A stretch of DNA of 64,000 bases from Cellulophaga algicola DSM 14237 (GCF_000186265.1 NC_014934.1:4092001-4156000); one strand, 5' to 3'. Shown: positions 19,881 through 29,684, counted from the stretch's first letter. Made by a program: numbers and translations. Notes: a model not told the origin generated them from the letters alone.

Positions 19881-19917
19881 AAAAACCTCGTAAATATCAC
19901 GATTACGAGGTTTTTTT
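19881..19917 (+). terminator. Bidirectional rho-independent terminator
   Basis: AAAAACCTCGTAA (19881-19893) pairs with TTACGAGGTTTTT (19903-19915), with T residues continuing to 19917 and A residues on the upstream side. It starts four bases after the stop of the 260-residue membrane protein and can also stop minus-strand transcripts. The 19918-20196 stretch after it holds no gene. Confidence 0.92.
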
Positions 19918-20196
19918 GTGGAGCAATTTAAATAAACAGTCGAGATATTTATTGAAGAATTTTAACCAAATAACTCCTAGTATTTTAGATTGAAATCTGA
20001 GTGAATAGGACAGGATGCTTATAGTAGATTCCAGTTATTTAATAAGTTATTTAATAAAAAAATAATTTTCTTCATATCCGAGTAATATCGAGGCTTCTTA
20101 ATTCAAGGTTTTGTCTATATTAATTATAGCAATCAGATCACTTAGGATATCTCAAAGTCCGTAGTACGAAGGAGTAATCTTGGTTGTAATTTTTTG

Positions 20197-21261
20197 TTAC
20201 CTTTTATACTTTGGTTTCTCTAGTACAATTGGATTTGGATTAAGTAATACCCATTTTGTGGCTAATTCACATAAATAATTAAGATCATCAATCTCTGCAT
20301 CTCCATTTTTACGAATATCTTTTATAAGAATCGCTGTTTTTTTAAGTTCATCATTAGGTAATGAAATACCTATGGATAAATAGTCGAAGAAGATGGCTAA
20401 CATTTTTTTAAAATCAATATCCCAATTTCCACCACCATTTCTATATATTTCATCCCTAACTTTTCCCGAAATACGAACAACTTCTCCTTGTATTGTTTTA
20501 GCACTTCCGCTTGATGGAATTAAAAAATCCCATAATTCTTCATATTGCTTTTGCCAAGTAGTATGCTGAACAGTAATGATAGAAATGCCATCATGCAGTA
20601 TGCGTTTATGAATAGGGGTAACATCAAACAGTTCATAAAGTGTGTTTAAAGCTTTATCGGTTTCAGGTAGAAATTCTTTGCTAAAATTCGCTCTATGAAA
20701 TTCAAAATTTATACCTAACTGATGAATAGAATCTTTCATCGTCTGCGTTATTGTAGCATTTATTTCAAGAAATATCTTTGAGATTTCAGCTAATTTTATG
20801 AGGTTGATATTATTTGCTCTTTTTAACGCATAATCAAATGGCGTTTGCCCAGCTTTATTCAAAACATTTGGAGTAGCACCATGCTCAAGTAATTTTTTTA
20901 CATTAATACTATTAAATCCGCCTCCTGCGGCATAATGAAGTGGGGTCTCACCGTTATTGTTTGGTGCATTAATCGTTGCTCCTAATTCTAAAAATACGGT
21001 AATATCACCACTGTGAAAACTTGCATGTCTATGAAGTGCTGTACAACCATAAATATCTACAGCATCTATATCTGCTCCTTTTTCTACTAACCAACGAACC
21101 AGTTCATTAGGAATATAATAGGTGCTAAGCGCGGTAGCTTTAGCGTAACCACCTCTGGCCTCAATTTCGCACGTATCAAATATTTTTTTAAGGTTTTCTA
21201 TATCTTTAGCCTTAATTAAATCTTCAAAAATTTTAGGAAGAGTTTTTCTTTTTTTAGCCAT
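20197..21261 (-). CDS. Ankyrin-repeat protein
   Basis: About 354 residues from the ATG at 21261 (MAKKRKTLPKIF). An in-frame ATG 33 bases further upstream (21294) would add a hydrophobic MLCITKKILLK stretch and is less likely. Three to four ankyrin repeats occupy about residues 40-170, with clear consensus pieces VDIYGCTALHRHA, NNNGETPLHYAAGGG and NKAGQTPFDYAL. The remaining 170 residues form an unrelated C-terminal domain with a tryptophan-containing core (TTWQKQYEELWDFLIP) and helical end, not recognised. Probably cytoplasmic and involved in protein-protein contacts. There are no neighbours in the same operon. Confidence 0.8.
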   Translation of the reverse strand: MAKKRKTLPKIFEDLIKAKDIENLKKIFDTCEIEARGGYAKATALSTYYIPNELVRWLVEKGADIDAVDIYGCTALHRHASFHSGDITVFLELGATINAPNNNGETPLHYAAGGGFNSINVKKLLEHGATPNVLNKAGQTPFDYALKRANNINLIKLAEISKIFLEINATITQTMKDSIHQLGINFEFHRANFSKEFLPETDKALNTLYELFDVTPIHKRILHDGISIITVQHTTWQKQYEELWDFLIPSSGSAKTIQGEVVRISGKVRDEIYRNGGGNWDIDFKKMLAIFFDYLSIGISLPNDELKKTAILIKDIRKNGDAEIDDLNYLCELATKWVLLNPNPIVLEKPKYKR

Positions 21262-21517
21262 TTTTAAAAGTATTTTTTTTGTGATGCATAGCACGGTAGT
21301 TTTGCCTAGTATTTTGGATTAAAAACAAAATATTTAATTGTAATCGGTCCCTTTTTCAGATAAGGTGTTTTTTTGTTTTTAAACCGATTTCCCTATGGCG
21401 GTATTATTCTTCTATTCGGTTTTATGGTCCTTATGTTTGTTTATGTATAAATAAATAGGAGTTCTTTACTACCTTAACAAGTATGCCATACCGGTGAAAA
21501 GATGTTAATTATACCTA

Positions 21518-22282
21518 TTAAATAAACATACTTTCAATTATGGTAATAAGTATTTCATTCCCGTTTTTCCATTGAGTCCAACCGTCATAATTTTCTGATG
21601 CATCAAACATATTTTCTCTACCGGTTGCTTTTTTTAGTTTGATCCAGTCGCCCTTAACTTCCACCACATTAAAAGGTAAAAAGCTATGGTCATTATTTTT
21701 AAATATGATGTCTCCATTTGGTTTGTCATAAAGTATTAAGTTAGGTTTTTCTATATAGTGTACTCTTTTAAGATAGCGTTCCCAAGTTTCAAAAATAAAC
21801 CACCTTGGATTGTAGTTCGAATCAGCACAATTTGAACAACTATTTTGAAAAAGCGCGCCCTTCGTCTTATAATAAACATGCTGCTTTTCTCTTTTTATAA
21901 AGAAAGCTTCGTTTGTTTCTTTATTGGTGACAACCTTAAAATAATATTCAGAGGCCTCTGTAACGATAAAATTTAATTGCTTGGATGTTGGTGCTAACCC
22001 AGATTTTATAAGTTTCCTATCCGCTTTATGAGTGCCTCCTTCTGATATTGAATTGGGTTTTAAATCCAATGCGGTGCTTATTGTAGTAGTTCCAGATTTG
22101 TGCTTTTTAAATACTATATCAGCGAAAGGAAGCGTGTCATTTATGCCTTTATAAAGATAAATAGGATAGGTTGTATTTACGTGCAATATTCCAATGCCTA
22201 TAATTATTTCAGACGCTTTATTTTCTTGTCCGTATACATAGGGGAGTACTAAAAAAGAAAAAATAATAAAGGCTTTTTGCAT
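21518..22282 (-). CDS. Secreted hypothetical protein with SH3-like C-terminus
   Basis: A 254-residue protein with a Sec signal peptide (about 1-18, LVLPYVYGQ). The middle has a CSNC pair (SCSNCADS near 147-150). The C-terminal 80 residues (IEKPNLILYDKPNGDII, then VVEVKGDWIKLKK and GWTQWKNGNEI) follow the pattern of a bacterial SH3 domain. Probably periplasmic or outer-membrane associated. I do not recognise a named family, and it is a single gene. Confidence 0.65.
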   Translation of the reverse strand: MQKAFIIFSFLVLPYVYGQENKASEIIIGIGILHVNTTYPIYLYKGINDTLPFADIVFKKHKSGTTTISTALDLKPNSISEGGTHKADRKLIKSGLAPTSKQLNFIVTEASEYYFKVVTNKETNEAFFIKREKQHVYYKTKGALFQNSCSNCADSNYNPRWFIFETWERYLKRVHYIEKPNLILYDKPNGDIIFKNNDHSFLPFNVVEVKGDWIKLKKATGRENMFDASENYDGWTQWKNGNEILITIIESMFI

Positions 22283-22397
22283 GGTATCGTTTTAAATGTT
22301 TATTTGTTCACGTACCGCTCCTATTTCTACAAGGGATAGGTACAAGACATCACTTTTTTGTTACTAACTAAACCTGTAGCTTTTATTGAAATTTATT

Positions 22398-23018
22398 TTA
22401 TTTCTGTTTCAGTTGCTCAATGAGCTCTAATCTTTTTACAATAGCGTTTTTCTTAAGAATAGTTCCGGGAGATAAAACTCCGTTTGCACCAATTCTAGAA
22501 TTATCGCCCACTAATGCTCCGAATTTTTCGACGCCAGTAGCTATGATAGCATCATGATAGGTAACCCAAATTGTTTTGTCTTCTCTTTCATTATAATGGT
22601 TAGCCGCAATGGAGCCTGCCTCAAAATTAACCTGTTCTCCTATGATGCTATTGCCAATATAATTTAAATGCGCTATGGCAGTTTTAGTACCTATAATGCT
22701 ACTTTTTATTTCAGAACATGGCCCTATTTTTACAGACCTATCTAAAAAAACACCCTCGCGAAAATAGGAGTTTGCTCCCAGGTGGCAGTTTTCCATTGCA
22801 ATAAATGGACTTTTAATCGTAACACCGGTTTCTATAACAGTAGTTTTATGAATAGCAATTCCGTCTGCTATAGTAAAATCCGCACCTAATTTCGGTAGTA
22901 TTTCCTCGATAATTGCTTTTAAGTTATTCGTTATATCCCAAGGAGCTAAGTGTTGTACTGCTTCAAAATGTTCAGAAATAGTAGCGATGAAATCCTTAAT
23001 AGCTATTTTTTGTTCCAT
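22398..23018 (-). CDS. Left-handed parallel beta-helix (hexapeptide) protein
   Basis: A 206-residue protein. After about 45 helical residues, hexapeptide repeats of the [LIV]-G-x-x-x-x kind run from about 48 to 195 (IADGIAIHKTTVIETGVTI, MENCHLGANSYFREGVFLD, IGPCSEIKSSIIG, VGDNSRIGANGVLSPG). This is the LbH fold of acyltransferases and of the C-terminal half of sugar-1-phosphate nucleotidyltransferases such as GlmU. No nucleotidyltransferase domain is present and the length is short, so it is a stand-alone LbH protein. An acyl- or acetyl-transferase is the best guess and the substrate is unknown. Confidence 0.75.
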   Translation of the reverse strand: MEQKIAIKDFIATISEHFEAVQHLAPWDITNNLKAIIEEILPKLGADFTIADGIAIHKTTVIETGVTIKSPFIAMENCHLGANSYFREGVFLDRSVKIGPCSEIKSSIIGTKTAIAHLNYIGNSIIGEQVNFEAGSIAANHYNEREDKTIWVTYHDAIIATGVEKFGALVGDNSRIGANGVLSPGTILKKNAIVKRLELIEQLKQK

Positions 23019-23147
23019 AGAGATGAACTTTATATATGTTGAAACTTAAATTTTGTAAGCTTAAATTTCGTCTTTTTTCTTTGCAAAAAAAAATCGACTT
23101 TATACAGCTATAAAAGCTTTGAGTTTATTATCAAATACCACAGTACT

Positions 23148-23801
23148 TCATTGGTTTTGGCGTAGTATTTTTTTTATTTCGTCATTTATTAAGAGACTAA
23201 TCTCTTCTGCTTTGTCAACGATCATGAAATGCGCGCCATTTTTAATTACAAGAGTATTTTCTCCTTTTGGAGGAAGTAGTTTGTCTTTTGAGCCTCCTAT
23301 TTTAATTAAGTTAGGTACTGTCGTTTGATTTTTCCAATGGAGCAATTCTCTAAGGGCCCATTTGGTAAAGTTCAAATCCGTTTCATCAAGGATAGACGCT
23401 AATAACTCTTTCTGATCAGTTCCGAACATATAATAAGCAATGGCCTTAGGTGGATTCAATAATTTTTTTGGGACGAATGATATTAGTTTGGTTCTTCCAA
23501 CTATTTTTAGAATAACACTTAATTCTCTCCTAGTCTCAATGCTAGAAATTAAAATTGTAAATTTTGGATTCGTTATTTTACTAATCTCTGTTGCTATAAG
23601 TCCGCCAAAACTTACTCCTAAAATTCCAAAATTAGGCTCCTCTCCAATACCATATTTTTTAATTAACCGTTTGGCATAGGCTACAATAGATTCCTTTTTT
23701 TTAGGGGTAATCCATTCAATGGGGACTAATTCCTGGTCAAGCGTTAAGTAGTTAAAAACCCTTTCATCTGCTCCAAGTCCACTAATTCCATAAATTTTCA
23801 T
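23148..23801 (-). CDS. Alpha/beta hydrolase
   Basis: A 217-residue cytoplasmic hydrolase of the small alpha/beta type. The oxyanion region is GISGLGADERVF (4-16), the nucleophile elbow is LGVSFGG with S64, the acid is probably the Asp in GGSKDKLLPP (about residue 173), and the histidine is in NGAHFMIV (about 191). There is no signal peptide. It stands alone, with short gaps on both sides. Esterase or lipase-like activity is inferred and the substrate is unknown. Confidence 0.82.
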   Translation of the reverse strand: MKIYGISGLGADERVFNYLTLDQELVPIEWITPKKKESIVAYAKRLIKKYGIGEEPNFGILGVSFGGLIATEISKITNPKFTILISSIETRRELSVILKIVGRTKLISFVPKKLLNPPKAIAYYMFGTDQKELLASILDETDLNFTKWALRELLHWKNQTTVPNLIKIGGSKDKLLPPKGENTLVIKNGAHFMIVDKAEEISLLINDEIKKILRQNQ

Positions 23802-23912
23802 GTAGTATGATTTATCACTGTAAAATGAATTGTAGCACTAAGCTATATTTAATTCAGGAATTAAAAGGATACTATTTCAATGCTTTAATGTACTAAACGT
23901 ATAACTGAAAAA

Positions 23913-24644
23913 TCACCTTTTTTCTTTAAGCATTTCTGATAATTGAGGTACGCCTACAATATTTTCTATTTCGCCATTTTTTACCACAAATAGATCTTCA
24001 CAAAGAAATTCTAAAGCTTCATTTTCTTGTAGTACAATCCCGCTATGCATGTTTAAAAAATCGCCAAAATCTTCATCAGAAATATTTTTTGAACACACAA
24101 AGATTAACCCTTTTCTAGGAATAGAGACCAGTAATTCGTCTACACCTAACTTCTTATGAGCTTCTTGCAGGTGTTTTTTACTTAGTATTTTTTCGGAAGA
24201 AAATTGAGATATAGCACAAGATAGCACCTGGAAATTTAGTTTATTATCTGAATAATTCCAATCAATAAAAGGGATTTCAAGAGCATCTAAATTTATTTCA
24301 CCAGTCAATCTTAGCTCTTTATAATCCTCTTCATTTTTGTTTGAAGTCCGCACTTGATAAATTGCGGGTTCACCATCTTCTACATCCTTTTCATCGACCA
24401 TAACATGACCAATTGCAATCGGAGCAAAAAGGCCTTCCCTTTCATGCATAATTGCAACAAGTTCATTTACCAAATCAAACGATTTTGTTTTTTGTGATAG
24501 TACCGTAGGATATATTTTTCTATGTTCAATATCAGATACATCAACGATGCTTTCTTTTCTTTTTGTTTGAGAAGGATTAGCTCTTGGTCTTACATTCACA
24601 AGTTCTTTGGGGCCTAAACCAAGTAATTTTCTAAAAAAATTCAA
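23913..24644 (-). CDS. Hypothetical protein, 243 aa
   Basis: A 243-residue soluble protein without signal peptide or membrane segment. The first 35 residues are basic and probably disordered (FFRKLLGLGPKELV then NPSQTKRKES). The rest looks like one alpha/beta domain. It contains LVAIMHEREG near 67 and LLVSIPRKGLIFVCSK near 172, but no catalytic motif I can name. It is a single gene between the hydrolase and the beta-helix protein. Family not recognised. Confidence 0.6.
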   Translation of the reverse strand: MNFFRKLLGLGPKELVNVRPRANPSQTKRKESIVDVSDIEHRKIYPTVLSQKTKSFDLVNELVAIMHEREGLFAPIAIGHVMVDEKDVEDGEPAIYQVRTSNKNEEDYKELRLTGEINLDALEIPFIDWNYSDNKLNFQVLSCAISQFSSEKILSKKHLQEAHKKLGVDELLVSIPRKGLIFVCSKNISDEDFGDFLNMHSGIVLQENEALEFLCEDLFVVKNGEIENIVGVPQLSEMLKEKR

Positions 24645-24762
24645 CTCTATTTTTATATGAAAGCGTTATAATTCATTCTTAACGAATGTTTTGAGTATAA
24701 ATGTATGACTTCTCTTTTTAAGAGAAATAAACTCTTAAAGAAGCTACTTCATCCTTTAAAAC

Positions 24763-27102
24763 CTACTGTTTAATAATCGTTTTTGCGCTTACGCCATTCA
24801 TCGCATGAAATTTAATAAAATAAACGCCTGTACTCAAATCAGATAGATCTATCGTCATTGTATCACCAGCCGTAGCCATACTTTTAATTAAACTACCCGA
24901 AGTACTGAATATTGAAATATTAATGACATCAGAAATATTTTGTACTATTAAGTCATCCTTTACAGGATTTGGGTACATATAAATACCTTCATTAGAACTA
25001 TTGGTAACAAACAAAGCCATGGCTGCCGCAAGATCTGCAGTAGCCCTATCTACTTCGTTTTGGGTGGTAGCATGATCACGTGATGCTTCGGCCGCTGCCA
25101 CTGCAGTATTGGCTGCAGCTACTACGCCTTTTGTATATTCGCCATCTGCATCACCAATAGTAACCGCTGCAATTGCCGTTTGTGATGAAGTAATAAGAGC
25201 GATAAGTTCATCGGTATTAATGGTAGGATCACTCGAGGAAGAATTAAACTCATAAGCACCAATATCCCAAGAACCAGCATTTGGTTTTATAACCCCATTA
25301 GCATCAATTTTTATGCTCAAACCATAATTAGTTTCAAATAGTTGGTACGTAGCATGTACCATTCCAGCATCTATCGCGGGTGAAGCTGCTTGTAGTCTAA
25401 AATCAATCTTTTCTGGGTAGATAAACAACGGGTCTTCTTCCATACTCCCAGCACCTTTGCCTGTATTGGTCATAAACTCCGCTACGTTATAAGAGTTAGA
25501 CCCCCAATTAATCTTAACAGCACCATCTGGCTGATAAAAAAGGTTATTCTCAAAAACCGAATTAGCCATAGTAGATGAGCCGCTAATAGACATATGATAG
25601 CCATTTTCACTTATATTAGAAATAATATTGTTAGCAGCATATAATGCTGCGTTAGCATTATTAACATTAGAATTTATTCCATTATCTAGATCGTAAAAAG
25701 TATTATTTATCATATAAACTTTTTGACTAGACCAAGAAATATACCCTTTGGCAGTATGAGATGCGTTATGAATATCATGTATTAAGTTTCCAATTAAATA
25801 GACATCATAAACTTGATCTCCACCTACTTGAATAGCGGAAGAATTACAATCAAATATCTCATTGTTAATCAACCATACATTTTTAGGCGAAACGTTAGGT
25901 CCATAATGCATTACTACCCCAGCACCGTCACTACCAGAAGACCAACCTTCATAGTTGAACATTACATTTTCTGAAACAATTACTTTATCTACCTCTTTTA
26001 TATCCACAGCATTTTCTCCGCAGGTATACATTATATTTCTTCCCACATAATAATTTTTTGCGGTATAATTTGCTGCATGGCCATTTCCTACAGCATCACC
26101 ACCAGCTCTTGTGATGATATTATCTATAATCCATACCCCATTAGAGCGGCCATTGATACCAATTCCCATACCATCATCCTCGTCAAAATCTCCGTCTGCA
26201 GGATCAAATTGATCACGATTAACATAATTACCATAAAAAACTACATTATCGGCAGAGGCACCTTCATTGTAAGAAACTGCAGATAATGTTTTTGCTTCAA
26301 AATTTCTAATAGCAACATGGTGTGCTTTTTTTTCGGTATACGAACGAACCGTTAAGCTCATTTTTAAATTCTCCATGATCACATATTCACTATTTAGATA
26401 AAAAGCACTGCTCGTAATTTCTACCCGTTCATTTTCTGATGCACCTCGAATAAATATGGGCATTGCTACTGTACCTGTTAGTTTAAGAACCGTATGTCCT
26501 CTCTCATAGGTAACGCCATGAAATTCTATCACTGATCCTTCAGGAGTGTCTGTTGCACTAGGTAAGGAAATTCTCGGTTTGGCGGCAGTACCATATTTAT
26601 TACTAGAATCGGTAGCATTAGGGTCTGTATTGTCTATGTAATGGGTATAATAGCCTCCTTCTGCATTCTGACTATAGGTAAGTGCCGTATTACGATTCGC
26701 AACAGCATCATACATCCGATAGGTTTCAAAAATTCCGAATTCAGGAACAGGGATCCCAGCAGCGGGCACCCATTTTTCAAAAACAGCAGTGACTGTTTTA
26801 TTACTGGTCATAAGCACATCTGCAATAAGTCTTTTTCCTGTAGCATCTCCGGTCCAGTGAGAAAATTTATATCCTGCAGCAGGTCGGGTAATTAGCCTTA
26901 CGGTTTCTCCTTCCTCGAAAGATGTTAGCGTAGATTCCTCATTATTAATTAATTTTATAACCGAGCCATGTGTAGCATTAATGCTAAGAGTGTATGTTGC
27001 GAATACAGTTGAAGCGGACGGTAGAGATTCATTTTTACTAGCATTTGAAAATAGGGGTATAGCAAAAAAACCTATTATAATGATTAAAAATACTTTTTTC
27101 AT
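24763..27102 (-). CDS. T9SS-secreted right-handed beta-helix protein
   Basis: A 779-residue secreted protein. In order: signal peptide (1-21); an InlB B-repeat-like domain (about 36-110, HWTGDATGKR and VTAVFEK); a right-handed parallel beta-helix (about 125-620) of the kind found in polysaccharide lyases and related enzymes, with repeated N-rich turns (VIMENLKM, VWIIDNIITRAGGDAVGNG, VSENVMF, VYLIGNLIHDIHN); a FIVAR-like three-helix segment (about 630-695); and a type IX sorting domain (about 705-779, MYPNPVKDDLIV, STGVYFIKF, IIKQ). It could bind or cleave a polysaccharide, but no lyase catalytic set could be fixed by eye. It lies about 10 kb from the PUL on the same strand. Confidence 0.8.
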   Translation of the reverse strand: MKKVFLIIIIGFFAIPLFSNASKNESLPSASTVFATYTLSINATHGSVIKLINNEESTLTSFEEGETVRLITRPAAGYKFSHWTGDATGKRLIADVLMTSNKTVTAVFEKWVPAAGIPVPEFGIFETYRMYDAVANRNTALTYSQNAEGGYYTHYIDNTDPNATDSSNKYGTAAKPRISLPSATDTPEGSVIEFHGVTYERGHTVLKLTGTVAMPIFIRGASENERVEITSSAFYLNSEYVIMENLKMSLTVRSYTEKKAHHVAIRNFEAKTLSAVSYNEGASADNVVFYGNYVNRDQFDPADGDFDEDDGMGIGINGRSNGVWIIDNIITRAGGDAVGNGHAANYTAKNYYVGRNIMYTCGENAVDIKEVDKVIVSENVMFNYEGWSSGSDGAGVVMHYGPNVSPKNVWLINNEIFDCNSSAIQVGGDQVYDVYLIGNLIHDIHNASHTAKGYISWSSQKVYMINNTFYDLDNGINSNVNNANAALYAANNIISNISENGYHMSISGSSTMANSVFENNLFYQPDGAVKINWGSNSYNVAEFMTNTGKGAGSMEEDPLFIYPEKIDFRLQAASPAIDAGMVHATYQLFETNYGLSIKIDANGVIKPNAGSWDIGAYEFNSSSSDPTINTDELIALITSSQTAIAAVTIGDADGEYTKGVVAAANTAVAAAEASRDHATTQNEVDRATADLAAAMALFVTNSSNEGIYMYPNPVKDDLIVQNISDVINISIFSTSGSLIKSMATAGDTMTIDLSDLSTGVYFIKFHAMNGVSAKTIIKQ

Positions 27103-27830
27103 TGGTGTGTGTAATTTTTGATATGGATTCAGTTGTGGTATTCTGGTTATTATAAAAATATTGGGTGCTGTGATCCTAAAACCTATGGGTGATAGATTTG
27201 GGTATGCTCCCTGTGCACTATGAAAACATCAGAGAATCATGATCATTCTACATTTTCAGTTTGCCAATTATTCCTAAGGGTATAACTCCATTTATTTTGT
27301 ATTAGTATACCATGGTTACGCAATCTGGAGTAGGGGAGTTAACGTGCATCTTAATGCTGTATTTATTTACTTCAACTCCATACTTTTTACAAATGTATAG
27401 GAGGTTTTATTGTCAAGAATTAGACATGTATTTTAGTACAACATACACTAATTTATACTTGCTTTAAGGCGATTTTAAACTGCTTTTAAGACAAAATATA
27501 GTATTTCTGTTTTTAAAGAAGGCAAATTAAATACGATAACAATTGTTCGGAAGTACCAAACAGTGCAATAAGAAGCAGTTATGATACTAACTAGAAATAT
27601 GAATTTGTATAGGCTTTGTGAGTTCTGTAGCGCTATTTATCAGTTGTTTAGAGGTAATTGAATTGTAAGCGAGACTAACGGGAAAAGTTTTAAGCCTATT
27701 CAAGTCTCCTTTTTTGTAAAAATTGAGTTTTTAGATGCACATATACCTATAGTTTTCTATAATTATAGAAGCTCCTGGGTATTTCCCCATAACTTTTAAT
27801 TAAATTTATAGCATAAATGCTTGATTCATT
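27103..27830. other. Intergenic, about 0.7 kb
   Basis: No gene supported. It holds the probable promoter and leader of the beta-helix gene (minus) and of the small HTH gene (plus). It includes a GGAGTAGGGGAGTTAACGTG stretch near 27329-27348 and an imperfect CTATAGTTTTCTATAATTATAG palindrome-like stretch near 27748. Neither is convincing on its own. It marks the left edge of the accessory region. Confidence 0.4.
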
Positions 27831-28028
27831 ATGGTAAACATAGATAAAAAGATTATTCAATTATTATCAAAAGGCTATATCACTCCCGAGATATCAGCCT
27901 ATTTTGTAGAAAATGGGTTGGCACCTAGTTCCGTATCGTCTATTGAAAAGAAAATAAAAATGATTAAGAAAAAATACGGCGCTAAAACACTTTTCCATTT
28001 AGCAGTGCTGGTAACTAAATCTAAATAA
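27831..28028 (+). CDS. Orphan LuxR/GerE-type HTH protein, 65 aa
   Basis: A 65-residue protein that is essentially a single LuxR-type helix-turn-helix: IIQLLSKGYITPEISAYF, then SSVSSIEKKIKMIKKKYGAKTLFHLAVLV. The pattern (leu-rich helix 1, recognition helix with SSIEK, then the KYGAKT..HL end) matches the C-terminal DNA-binding domain of NarL-type regulators, but no receiver or sensor domain is attached and none is encoded upstream. Such stand-alone domains are common in Flavobacteriaceae. Target unknown. Confidence 0.72.
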   Translation: MVNIDKKIIQLLSKGYITPEISAYFVENGLAPSSVSSIEKKIKMIKKKYGAKTLFHLAVLVTKSK

Positions 28029-28166
28029 AGGTGCTTTTTCTAAAACAGTTTGGCTATTATTTTTAACGATTATTTCTTTTTATAAGATTTGCAATTATCT
28101 AATTTTATACTATTTAACGTGAATACTTTCAATAAAAAATACAATAGGATTAGACGATATAATTAT

Positions 28167-28230
28167 ACGAGTGTAAACTTTACATCTAAACAAAAAACGA
28201 GTGTAAATTTTACATATATGTACACTCGTT
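28167..28230 (+). promoter_or_regulatory. Operator array before the Fic gene
   Basis: Two copies of the 13-base palindrome TGTAAA-N-TTTACA lie at 28172-28184 and 28202-28214, exactly 30 bases apart (about three helical turns), each inside a longer direct repeat ACGAGTGTAAANTTTACAT. A third half, TACACTCGTT (28221-28230), is the perfect inverse of AACGAGTGTA (28196-28205). The array ends 35 bases before the Fic ATG. The Fic protein has a C-terminal winged helix, so autoregulation is the simplest reading. Confidence 0.7.
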
Positions 28231-28264
28231 TACAATACAAACGTAACTGTTACCCTTGTATAAA

Positions 28265-29351
28265 ATGACAAAATTCAATAGAAATATACCCTATAATGAT
28301 CTTCCTGTGCTTCCTCCAAAGGATAGCTTAGAAACCATTAGAGTTTTACGTAAAACAATAATTGCAAGTAGAGCATTAGCACAATTAAATGGTATGCTCA
28401 CTAATTTACCAAATCCAATTTTGTTTTTAGATACCATTCATTTACAAGAAGCCAAAGCAAGGTCTGAAATAGAGAACATTATTACGACCAATGATGATTT
28501 GTATAAATCATTAGTGGCAGACAAAAAAAATGATAACCCTGCTACAAAAGAAGTAATTAGCTATAAACAAGCTTTGTGGAATGGATTAGAAGATATAGAA
28601 AAACATCCTTTTATTTCTACAAACTTATGTATTGAAATAGTACAGAGTATAAAAAAAAATACGGCAAGCATAAGAACAACTCCTGGGATTGCATTAAAAA
28701 AATGCCAAAGGAGAAACAATTTATACCCCACCCACAGGAGCAGCTGTTATCAGAGAGAAAATGGCCAACCTTGAAGCCTTTATAAACGTAGAAGATACTA
28801 TAGATCCATTAATAAAAATGGCTTTAATGCATTATCAATTTGAGGCTATACACCCTTTTAGTGACGGTAATGGTAGAACGGGTCGTATCTTACTCCTACT
28901 TTATCTTAAGCTTGCAAAATTGCTTGATACTCCTGCTATATATTTAAGCGAGTATATCATAAAAAATAAAGCCGACTATTATAAGAAATTGCGTGGGGTT
29001 ACTGAAAATAATGATTGGGAATCTTGGATACTCTATATGTTAGAAATGGTAGAATTCACTGCTAAAAAAGGATTACAACGTTTGAAAGATGTAACCGATT
29101 TGATGCAAATAATGACTACTGAAATAAAAGAAACCCTGCCGAATGTCTACACAAAAGAGCTTGTAGAAATATTATTTAGATTGCCCTATACCAAACGACA
29201 ATTTTTAATTGATGAAAAACTAGGAACCCCAAAAACGGTCGGGAATTATTTGATAGCATTAGAAGATGCTGGATTTCTAATTTCTGAAAAGGTAGGTAAA
29301 GAGAAACTATACCTCAATCATAGACTAATGGCTGTTTTAGAAGCGCTATAA
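28265..29351 (+). pseudogene. Fic-domain protein with winged helix, split by a frameshift
   Basis: Two frames together make one Fic protein of about 362 residues. The first part (from ATG 28265, MTKFNRNIPYNDLP) contains the Fic N-terminal domain and a degraded inhibitory helix (RSEIENI, where S/T normally stands at the R). The frame is lost at a run of seven A residues at 28696-28702; with six A residues it would read ALKNAKGETIYTPPTGAA and continue into the second part, which holds the AMPylation motif HPFSDGNGRTGR and a C-terminal winged helix. The catalytic His is present. Fic enzymes AMPylate protein targets. The break could be real, phase-variable, or a sequencing error in the A run. Confidence 0.88.
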
Positions 29352-29459
29352 ACGTTGCGCTGGTTTGTCGCGTTTTAGTTCATTCTAACTAAATTTACTA
29401 GGTAGATATAAATTTGAGAAAAAAAATAATAAGTTCCGATAACAAGTATAATTTAAGTT

Positions 29460-29588
29460 ATGATAAAGAGCATATTTTTAAATTTATTCTTACTAGTTTT
29501 TGTAAGTAGTTTTAGTAATGTGTCATCTAAATTTTTAACATCAATCGCTACTGTGACAGATTTCTTCTATCTTGATGAAAATGGGTAA
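29460..29588 (+). CDS. Short signal-peptide-like ORF, 42 aa
   Basis: ATG at 29460 opens 42 codons to TAA at 29586-29588. The first 20 residues look like a Sec signal (IFLNLFLLVFVSSFS). The rest is short and ends DFFYLDENG. It may be the 5' stub of a truncated secreted protein or chance. There is no recognisable family. Confidence 0.3.
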   Translation: MIKSIFLNLFLLVFVSSFSNVSSKFLTSIATVTDFFYLDENG

Positions 29589-29684
29589 CGATTAAAAATT
29601 CAGTTGTTGCAAAATATGCGACAACTGCTATAGATGGAAAAAAAATATAAAAAACGCATTGTAATCTAGGCGTAATCTACAGAG

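Noticed and set aside
28761-29351. Two independent Fic genes
   Set aside because: The halves join exactly with one base removed from an A run, and each half alone lacks an essential part of the domain.
29460-29588. A real secreted micro-protein
   Set aside because: Signal-like start but only 42 codons in a decayed region; kept as a low-confidence entry only.
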